This document shows positions 58,275 to 64,000 of a DNA stretch of 64,000 bases, piece after piece; position 1 is the first letter of the stretch, and the number at the start of each line of letters is the position of its first letter. Made by a program: the position numbers and the translations under genes. The DNA is taken from contig WGML01000006.1 in NCBI GenBank assembly GCA_016125045.1, positions 1 through 64,000 of the forward strand, read 5' to 3'. The notes beneath the pieces were generated by a model. That model was not told the origin of the DNA and searched no databases. It saw only the letters and a list, made by a program, of their open reading frames with translations. The stretch is from a bacterium (GTDB taxonomy: Bacteria; Pseudomonadota; Alphaproteobacteria; Caulobacterales; Hyphomonadaceae).

Positions 58275-58732
58275 GAGCCGCGGCCGTGTTCATGGCCGCC
58301 ACGGCCCTTCTGGTCCACCCGGCGGGCGCGCAGAACATCGCCGGCCAATGGGGATTCAAGACCGGGGAGTATGGCGACGGTTGCAGCCAGACCGGACAAA
58401 TGACCCTGATTCAGCAGGCGGACCGGTCCGCGCAAGGCGGGGCCGCTGGCGGCGAGGTTCTGTATTCCTGCACCTTCGTCACCGAAGAACGCTGCACGAT
58501 GAGCGGCTATTACGCACGCGTGCTCCAGACCTGCTCCGCCAGGCGCAATGGCGCGCAACTTCTCATCACCTCGCAGGTGAAGGAGATAGCGAAGCAGGAA
58601 CCTGAGGCGTACGGTTATGAGGCCGACAACTGGGCGCTCGCCATCGCCAGCAGCGACCTGATGACCGGCTCGCTGCTGAGCGCGTTCCGGTCTTGGGCCC
58701 GATTCGAACGCCGAGAGGTTCCGATCTCATGA
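58271..58732 (+). CDS. Secreted four-cysteine protein, paralog 1 of 3 in the nad operon
   Basis: A 153-residue exported protein starting at GTG 58271, which overlaps the nadA stop. Signal peptide RAAAVFMAATALLVHPAGA-QN. The mature part begins IAGQWGFKTGEYGDGC and shows four cysteines that recur in the same order in the two following genes: DGC, YSC, ERC and QTC. The end is AFRSWARFERREV. No catalytic motif is seen. The layout suggests a small disulfide-bonded beta-rich protein in the periplasm. Why it lies between nadA and nadB is unknown. Confidence 0.76.
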   Translation: MRAAAVFMAATALLVHPAGAQNIAGQWGFKTGEYGDGCSQTGQMTLIQQADRSAQGGAAGGEVLYSCTFVTEERCTMSGYYARVLQTCSARRNGAQLLITSQVKEIAKQEPEAYGYEADNWALAIASSDLMTGSLLSAFRSWARFERREVPIS

Positions 58733-59175
58733 CACACGCCGTCCGTTCCGCTCTGTGCGCCCTCGCTCTCGCCGCCGCGCCGGCCGCATTCGCCGACGAC
58801 CTCTCCGGCGACTGGCTCTTCGAGACCGGAGTCTTCGACGGCAACTGCAAGATCTCAGGCACGTTCCGCTTCATGAGCACCCGCGTGCCGGACACCTACA
58901 CCTGCGTCTTCACATCCGAACAGGTGTGCGAAGGATCGACCGCCTATGTGAAGGTGAAGCAGTCCTGCACGGCCCAACGCATCGGCTCTCGCGTCGCAAT
59001 CAAGAGCAAGGTCGCCGAGATAATCGAGGAACGACCCTTTGCCGATGGTCTCTACTTCGCAGACAACTTCATCGTGTCGGTAACGAAGAAAGGCGCCGAA
59101 CTCGTCGGCGGCCACTATGACGAGATACGAACCGCGACCGCCCGCTTCTGGCGCGATCTGGAGCTGCTGTCGTGA
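58729..59175 (+). CDS. Secreted four-cysteine protein, paralog 2 of 3 in the nad operon
   Basis: A 148-residue exported protein with signal peptide SALCALALAAAPAAFA-DD and mature start LSGDWLFETGVFDGNC. The four conserved cysteines are in GNC, YTC, QVC and QSC, and the C-terminus is ATARFWRDLELLS. GxWxFxTG and the end motif RFWRDxxLLS are shared with its neighbours. ATGA overlaps couple it to genes on both sides. Function unknown; likely a periplasmic partner of the other two. Confidence 0.76.
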   Translation: MTHAVRSALCALALAAAPAAFADDLSGDWLFETGVFDGNCKISGTFRFMSTRVPDTYTCVFTSEQVCEGSTAYVKVKQSCTAQRIGSRVAIKSKVAEIIEERPFADGLYFADNFIVSVTKKGAELVGGHYDEIRTATARFWRDLELLS

Positions 59176-59657
59176 CGCGCTTGGCCCACACCGTCGCCGC
59201 GATGGCGATCGGTTGTGTGACGCTCGCCGCGCCGCACGCCGGCGCTGAAGCGCAACGGGGCGGTTGGCTCGCCGGAAGCTGGAAGTTCGAGACGGCGCCG
59301 ATCAATGACCGGTGCACGCTTTCCGGCCGCATGACTTTCATCCCGACCGACCGGTCCAACGTCTATGATTGCCGGTTTGAGTCCCGCCAGCTTTGCGCGG
59401 GCGCCGATCCGGTCGATATCCGGATGCGCCAGACCTGCATCGCCACGGTGTCCGATCCGCAGATCACGATCACAAGCATCGTGGAGGAGCCGATCAGCGT
59501 GGCCCCCGACACCCTCGAGCCGTTCATCATGGAGCGGTACGCGCCCGACAATTTCCAGGTTTCGCGGACCCCCGGCTCGTCCGAACTGCGCGGCATGTTT
59601 CACTCGCTGAGCCGTGCATATGTGCGCTTCTGGCGCGACGAAGACCTTCTCTCCTGA
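59172..59657 (+). CDS. Secreted four-cysteine protein, paralog 3 of 3 in the nad operon
   Basis: A 161-residue exported protein starting at GTG 59172 within the previous stop. The signal peptide (AHTVAAMAIGCVTLAAPHAGAEA) precedes WLAGSWKFETAPINDRC; the four conserved cysteines are in DRC, YDC, QLC and QTC, and the end is YVRFWRDEDLLS. Compared with paralogs 1 and 2 it keeps the same spacing of the cysteine set and the tail motif. Not recognised as a known family. Confidence 0.76.
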   Translation: MTRLAHTVAAMAIGCVTLAAPHAGAEAQRGGWLAGSWKFETAPINDRCTLSGRMTFIPTDRSNVYDCRFESRQLCAGADPVDIRMRQTCIATVSDPQITITSIVEEPISVAPDTLEPFIMERYAPDNFQVSRTPGSSELRGMFHSLSRAYVRFWRDEDLLS

Positions 59658-59673
59658 TCGGCGATCCTTCAGC

Positions 59674-61218
59674 GTGACACGACATCGCGACATCGTCATC
59701 GTCGGCGCGGGGCTGGCCGGCCTCTTCCTCGCCCTGAAGCTCTCGCCGCGCCCTTGTACCGTGCTGACGCCCGCCCCGCTCGGAGAGCTTGCCGCCTCGG
59801 CATGGGCGCAGGGCGGGCTTGCCGCGGCGCTCGACCCGGCCGACTCGGCGGAGCTCCACGCAGCCGACACCATCGCCGCGGGCGCTGGACTCGTCGACCC
59901 TGTGGTCGCCCAAATGATCGCGGAAGACGGCCCCGCGCGTGTCCGTGACCTGCTTGAACTCGGCGTGCCGTTCGATCGCACGGCGGAGGGCGCGCTCGCC
60001 CTCTCCCTGGAGGCGGCGCACTCCAGGGCGCGCGTGGCGAGGGTGTCCGGAGATCTCGCTGGCAAGGCCATCATGCAGGCGCTTTGCTATGCGGTGCAAA
60101 CGTCGGCCGGGATCGAGGTCCTGGAAGGTGTGCGCGCCATCGCCCTGCTGCAGGACCCTGAAGGACGCGTCACCGGGGTGCGCGCGCGCCGGAGCGACGG
60201 AGCGTCGTTTGATCTCCCGGCGTCGGAGACGGTGCTTTCGGCTGGCGGATCGGGGGGGCTCTACGCCATCACCACCAATCCGCATACCGCGCTCGGCGAC
60301 GCGGTTGCGATGGCGTACCAGGCTGGCGCAATGATCGCCGACCCCGAATTCACCCAGTTTCATCCGACCGCGATCGATGTCGGGCGAGACCCGGCTCCGC
60401 TCGCGACCGAAGCGCTGCGCGGCGAAGGCGCCCGCCTCATCGACCGGTCAGGTCGCGCCTTCATGCTGGACTATCATCCGATGGGTGAACTTGCGCCGCG
60501 AGACGAGGTCGCCCGCGCGATCCACGCCGAACGCAAAGCGGGGCGAGGCGCCTTGCTTGACGCGCGCGAGGCGGTCGGCCGACATTTTCCGGTGCGGTTC
60601 CCAACCGTGTTCGCCGCCTGCATGTCCGCGCAGATCGACCCTCGCGAGCAACCGATTCCGGTCGCACCAGCGATGCACTATCACATGGGCGGCGTCGCTA
60701 GCGATCTTTGGGGGCGCAGCACTCTGGAAGGCCTCTCCGTATGCGGAGAAAGCGCGTCAACCGGCGCCCATGGCGCCAACAGGCTTGCGTCGAACTCGCT
60801 GCTCGAAGCCGTTGTATTCGCGGAGCGTATCGCCCGCAGACTGGAGTCAGCCGAGGGGACACGATCCTCCGGACCGGGATTGTCGCACGAACTTGGCGAC
60901 CTCGCCGACCCTGACTTGAAGGGGTTGCGTCAGGTGATGCATCGTGACGTGGGCGTGAGCCGCGACGCGCAAACACTCTCCGCCGCCCTGTCCTGGATCG
61001 ACGCCGCCTCGGCGCGGGCGCCGCTCGCCCGCCCCCTCATCGCCGCCCGGCTGATTTCCGCGGCTGCGCTCAGTCGCAGAGAAAGTCGCGGCGGGCACTT
61101 CCGCTCCGACCACCCTTCCGCCGCGACGCCGGCTCAGCGTACGTTGATCCATAAAGGCGGAGACGGCGTCCCGGTCATCCATCTTTCGTCCCCCTCCCCC
61201 GAAGGAGCGCAGGCATGA
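59674..61218 (+). CDS. nadB: L-aspartate oxidase
   Basis: A 514-residue FAD-dependent oxidase of the fumarate reductase/succinate dehydrogenase flavoprotein type. The FAD motif is IVIVGAGLAGLFLALKL; then SAWAQGGLAAAL, the catalytic-domain EFTQFHPTAI, EALRGEGARLID and CGESASTGAHGANRLASNSLLEAVV. NadB converts aspartate to iminoaspartate for NadA. I take GTG 59674, 16 bases after paralog 3, though no good ribosome-binding site is visible. The coupling to nadC is by overlap ATGA. Confidence 0.94.
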   Translation: MTRHRDIVIVGAGLAGLFLALKLSPRPCTVLTPAPLGELAASAWAQGGLAAALDPADSAELHAADTIAAGAGLVDPVVAQMIAEDGPARVRDLLELGVPFDRTAEGALALSLEAAHSRARVARVSGDLAGKAIMQALCYAVQTSAGIEVLEGVRAIALLQDPEGRVTGVRARRSDGASFDLPASETVLSAGGSGGLYAITTNPHTALGDAVAMAYQAGAMIADPEFTQFHPTAIDVGRDPAPLATEALRGEGARLIDRSGRAFMLDYHPMGELAPRDEVARAIHAERKAGRGALLDAREAVGRHFPVRFPTVFAACMSAQIDPREQPIPVAPAMHYHMGGVASDLWGRSTLEGLSVCGESASTGAHGANRLASNSLLEAVVFAERIARRLESAEGTRSSGPGLSHELGDLADPDLKGLRQVMHRDVGVSRDAQTLSAALSWIDAASARAPLARPLIAARLISAAALSRRESRGGHFRSDHPSAATPAQRTLIHKGGDGVPVIHLSSPSPEGAQA

Positions 61219-62078
61219 CATCAACCTCGCTGCACATTCCTTTGCTTCCCGATGTCACAATCGAGCCCATCGTTCGCCTCGCGCTGGAAGAAGACCTTGG
61301 ACGAGCGGGCGACATCACCAGCGACGCGGTGATCGCACCAGACGCCGTAATGGCAACGCTCGTGCGAACGCGTCAGGCGGGGGTGCCCGCGGGATACGAT
61401 GCGGCCCGCCTGACGCTTCGGCTCGTCGACCCAGATCTGGTCTGGGAGACGTTAGCTCCGGAAGGGAGAATCGTCGCGGCTGGAACGTCTCTTGCCCGTA
61501 TCTCGGGCCCAGCCCGTTCGATGCTCACCGCCGAGCGTGTCGTGCTCAATTTCCTCGGCCCATTGTCCGGTGTCGCGTCCATGACGCGTCGTTTCGTCGA
61601 TCTCGTCGGCGATCGGAAAGCGCGTATCGTCTGTACACGGAAGACGAGTCCCGGCCAGCGGGCCCTGCAGAAGCGCGCCGTGCGCCTGGGCGGCGGGGTC
61701 AACCACCGCTTCGGGCTCGATGATGCGATTCTCATCAAGGACAACCACATCGCGGCCGCGGGCGGCGTATCGAACGCGCTTCGACGCGCCAACGCCGCAG
61801 TCGGGCATCTGCGCGCAATCGAGATCGAGGTGGACACGCTCGATCAGCTGAAGGAGGCGCTGCCGTTTGCGCCACATGCCATCCTGCTGGACAATATGTC
61901 GACCGACATGCTCCGCGAGGCTGTGCGGATCACAGACGGCAGGTGCAGGCTCGAAGCATCCGGCGGTGTGACTGAGTCAACGGTCCGCGGGATCGCCGAA
62001 ACCGGGGTCGACTACATCTCGGTCGGCGCGCTCACGCATTCCGCGCCAGCACTAGATCTCGGGCTCGACGAAGACTGA
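61215..62078 (+). CDS. nadC: Nicotinate-nucleotide diphosphorylase (carboxylating)
   Basis: A 287-residue quinolinate phosphoribosyltransferase. Motifs: LALEEDLGRAGDITSD, TAERVVLNFLGPLSGVAS, TRKTSPGQRALQKRAVRLGGG, NHRFGLDDAILIKDNHI, then ILLDNMS and LEASGGVTESTVRGIAETGVDYISVGALTHS. It converts quinolinate and PRPP to nicotinate mononucleotide, completing the pathway encoded here. Overlap with nadB by four bases; the last gene of the operon, convergent with the SleB-like gene. Confidence 0.96.
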   Translation: MTSTSLHIPLLPDVTIEPIVRLALEEDLGRAGDITSDAVIAPDAVMATLVRTRQAGVPAGYDAARLTLRLVDPDLVWETLAPEGRIVAAGTSLARISGPARSMLTAERVVLNFLGPLSGVASMTRRFVDLVGDRKARIVCTRKTSPGQRALQKRAVRLGGGVNHRFGLDDAILIKDNHIAAAGGVSNALRRANAAVGHLRAIEIEVDTLDQLKEALPFAPHAILLDNMSTDMLREAVRITDGRCRLEASGGVTESTVRGIAETGVDYISVGALTHSAPALDLGLDED

Positions 62079-62085
62079 AACTGGG

Positions 62086-63006
62086 TCAGAGAGCGGTCGA
62101 CGTCGCCTCTGTCGGCGGCGCACGGAACACGTCCACATCCGAGCCGCCCGGCGCGATCACGATGTCGCCCGGCTGAAGCTCCTCACCGGACGCATAAACG
62201 AGCACCTCGTCACGGGCGCGCCGCTCCGCCAGCGCAACCTGCGCGTAACGCCACTCTTTGGCGGTCTTCGGAAAGCGATAGAAAACATGCATTCCGATGT
62301 GCGCGGTCTGAACCATCCCGGGCGACCAGTACGGATCGACATAGGTGGCGTGATAGTGAGTCGCCGAATTGGTCACCGGCGCCCCGAAGCCGAGTTTCAC
62401 GTGCAGGGCTACCGCTTTCGCCCGCTCCCAAAGCGGCCCGCGGGGGCGGTATCGCAACGAGCCGTCACACGTGAATGTGAACTGGCATCCCGTCACCCGA
62501 TGCGCCCCCTGATACACGACGCCACAAATCGTGTTCGGAAAATTCGGGTCTGCGACCCGATTCAGCACAACTTCCGCGACGGCGATCTGCCCCTTCACGC
62601 CTTCGGAGCGCGCCTCATAATAGACCGCCTCCGCGAGGCATTTCATATCGGCCTCGGACCCCTCAAACCCCTCGAAATGGCGGGCGTCGAACGAGGTCAG
62701 ACGCGCAATCGAGTGATTGTCGCGCACGCGGGCGGTCGAAATATCCAGAATTCCGCGGCTTGCGTCGGCGAGCGCATACGACGCGGGCTGAAGCCAGCCG
62801 CGCGCCCGATCGCTCACGTCCGGCTGAATGACTGAATTGGTGTCGAGCTTGCCAGCGAGCGTCACTGCTTCAGCGATGTAGGCTTCGTCGACCTTCTGGA
62901 CGTCTACACGATATCCGATGAGCGGGCCGCCTACGGCCGCCGCGGCGGCGCATGCAGCGATGCTGACGGCGCGCTGCTGAGCGAGGCGTCTTTCCGCTTC
63001 CGACAT
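62086..63006 (-). CDS. Cell wall hydrolase, SleB-like
   Basis: A 306-residue protein with an N-terminal membrane segment (AVSIAACAAAAAVGGPLIGY) and a C-terminal SleB/CwlJ (Hydrolase_2) domain: CLAEAVYYEARSEGVKGQIAVAEVVLNRV with the catalytic-type Glu (Glu131 in this numbering), then TICGVVYQGAHR and CQFTFTCDG, ending NSATHYHATYVDPYW. In alphaproteobacteria such enzymes are lytic hydrolases of peptidoglycan. I chose ATG 63006, preceded by GGTGGAGAGCG; an in-frame TTG at 63183 would add 59 residues but has no ribosome-binding site. Confidence 0.84.
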   Translation of the reverse strand: MSEAERRLAQQRAVSIAACAAAAAVGGPLIGYRVDVQKVDEAYIAEAVTLAGKLDTNSVIQPDVSDRARGWLQPASYALADASRGILDISTARVRDNHSIARLTSFDARHFEGFEGSEADMKCLAEAVYYEARSEGVKGQIAVAEVVLNRVADPNFPNTICGVVYQGAHRVTGCQFTFTCDGSLRYRPRGPLWERAKAVALHVKLGFGAPVTNSATHYHATYVDPYWSPGMVQTAHIGMHVFYRFPKTAKEWRYAQVALAERRARDEVLVYASGEELQPGDIVIAPGGSDVDVFRAPPTEATSTAL

Positions 63007-63463
63007 CGCTCTCCACCACGCCGCGGGTCCAACGAGGACGCCAGCCAGACGCGGAACAGTGAACGAGAATGCTTTCAACGTGCTTAACACCCGAGCTCTG
63101 CCTTGTTCCTGCACAAGCTCACGCCGCTGCTTCCGGCGCGCTTTCACCCAACTCAACTCACGACGTATGCGTTGGTTCACCAACGTCTATCTGGGAGCTT
63201 ACCTTGCGGGCCAACCGGCCCACCGGGATATTCGAGGTTCACCCCTTGGATGCTGCAAACCGCAGGCCAAAACATCCCTCGACGGTCGATACACCGATCG
63301 AAAACGAACTCTCTACTCCTGCTCTGGCGGGATGAAGCTTCCCCTCTCCGCCCCGCGGAGGTGAGATCACCGGCAATTGGGGCGATGAAAGGGCGGCATT
63401 ATGGCGAGATTGCCACAATTGTTAACGCTGATGTGATCGAGCACGAGCGTCTGATGGGGTGAT
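63007..63463. other. Intergenic region between ppdK and the SleB-like gene; no gene seen
   Basis: About 457 bases. The in-frame upstream extension of the SleB-like gene covers part of it, but reads as basic, low-complexity sequence. A short frame near 63387 (MKGRHYGEIATIVNADVIE) is too short to support. A TTAAC and a TTGCCA near 63410-63425 could be promoter elements; no terminator was clear. Confidence 0.3.
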
Positions 63464-64000
63464 TCAGCGCTTGGTTCGAAGGGCGGCATGCGCCGCCGCG
63501 AGCCTCGCGACCGGAACTCTGAAGGGCGAGCACGATACATAGTCAAGCCCGGCCGATTCGAAGAACGCGATCGACGCGGGGTCGCCGCCATGCTCCCCAC
63601 AGACGCCGAGCTTGAGCGCAGGGCGCGCGGCTCTGCCGCGCGTGCAGCCCATCCTCACAAGCTCGCCGACACCATCCTGATCGATCGTGACGAAGGGGTC
63701 ACGCTCATAAACGCCCCGCTCCTCATAGGTCTTGAGGAAACGCGCGCTGTCGTCGCGACTGACGCCCAGCGCGGTCTGCGTCAGGTCATTCGTGCCGAAG
63801 GAAAAGAAGTCGGCCTCGAGCGCGATCTCCCCCGCCACCAGGGCAGCGCGCGGCAGTTCGATCATCGTCCCGACGAGGTAGTCGAGCTGTGCTCGGCGTT
63901 CCCTGAAGACGCGCTCAGCCATCGAAACCACCCTGTTTCGCGTGAGCTCCAGTTCGCGGCGCGTCGCCACCAGAGGGATCATGATCTCGGGGATCGGGGC
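63464..64000 (-). CDS. ppdK: Pyruvate, phosphate dikinase, C-terminal part (truncated by window edge)
   Basis: The last 178 codons of a PPDK/PEP-utilising enzyme; the rest is beyond the right edge. Conserved C-terminal sequence is visible: [56 protein letters not shown] (PEP/pyruvate site), and [18 protein letters not shown] with the catalytic Cys, then [23 protein letters not shown]. The enzyme interconverts pyruvate, ATP and Pi with PEP, AMP and PPi. Confidence 0.96.
   Translation of the reverse strand, partial: APIPEIMIPLVATRRELELTRNRVVSMAERVFRERRAQLDYLVGTMIELPRAALVAGEIALEADFFSFGTNDLTQTALGVSRDDSARFLKTYEERGVYERDPFVTIDQDGVGELVRMGCTRGRAARPALKLGVCGEHGGDPASIAFFESAGLDYVSCSPFRVPVARLAAAHAALRTKR

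Noticed and set aside
1-64000. CRISPR arrays, insertion sequences or prophage
   Set aside because: No regularly spaced identical repeats, transposase motifs or structural phage genes were found on either strand by reading.

Overview
The window is ordinary chromosomal DNA of a GC-rich alphaproteobacterium, most likely a stalked or holdfast-bearing member of the Caulobacterales/Maricaulales/Hyphomonadaceae group. The evidence is the 16S 5' end, a complete holdfast-anchor cluster (hfaA-hfaB-hfaD), an alphaproteobacterial NadQ-type NAD regulator, class I PHB genes with PhaR, and coding on both strands with many 1-7 base overlaps. I saw no IS element, prophage, CRISPR array or integron. Function calls come from reading motifs, not from database searches.

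Layout. 1-600: 5' end of a 16S gene (minus strand) with its leader and a recognisable rRNA promoter. 965-9341: CBS-domain protein, hfaABD, a CocE/NonD hydrolase, an AAC(3)-like acetyltransferase, a cysteine-containing secreted protein with a decayed partial copy 1.2 kb away, and a PAS protein. 9440-15219: PilZ, crotonase, GYF_2, Kef-type antiporter, gamma carbonic anhydrase, and PhoH behind a structured, terminator-bearing leader. 15280-18967: an overlapping three-gene coiled-coil/membrane cassette of unknown function. 19331-28044: PepSY reductase-like protein, bdhA, a periplasmic phosphatase, an AraC regulator divergent from a VOC protein, prmA, pepP and small secreted or lipoproteins. 28319-32918: an SDF symporter, then a membrane TIR protein overlapping a secreted repeat protein. 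33159-40758: lepA, two methyltransferases, and an LdcA-like/Mpl-like pair suggesting muropeptide recycling. 39431-45567: PHB module phaR, phaZ, phaC, phaP (bdhA lies at 20.7 kb). 45626-49985: moaC and moeA, small proteins, a PHP phosphodiesterase and tRNA-Leu(UAA). 50147-56777: a TPP enzyme, a 59-codon membrane ORF, the HD/phosphatase/nadQ operon, an HTH gene and a YqeY-like gene. 56881-62078: nadA, three paralogous secreted proteins, nadB and nadC, behind two matching operator-like dyads. The window ends with a SleB-like hydrolase and the 3' part of ppdK.

How the parts connect. NadQ (54.0-55.0 kb) probably represses the nadA-x-y-z-nadB-nadC unit through the dyads at 56,881 and 57,079. PhaC makes PHB, PhaP and PhaR manage granules, and PhaZ with BdhA return carbon from it. 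HfaB should export and anchor HfaA and HfaD for holdfast attachment.

The most novel-looking items are the three four-cysteine secreted paralogs translationally coupled between nadA and nadB; the TIR-TM-periplasmic protein with a secreted partner; the coiled-coil cassette at 15-19 kb; and the structured leader of phoH.
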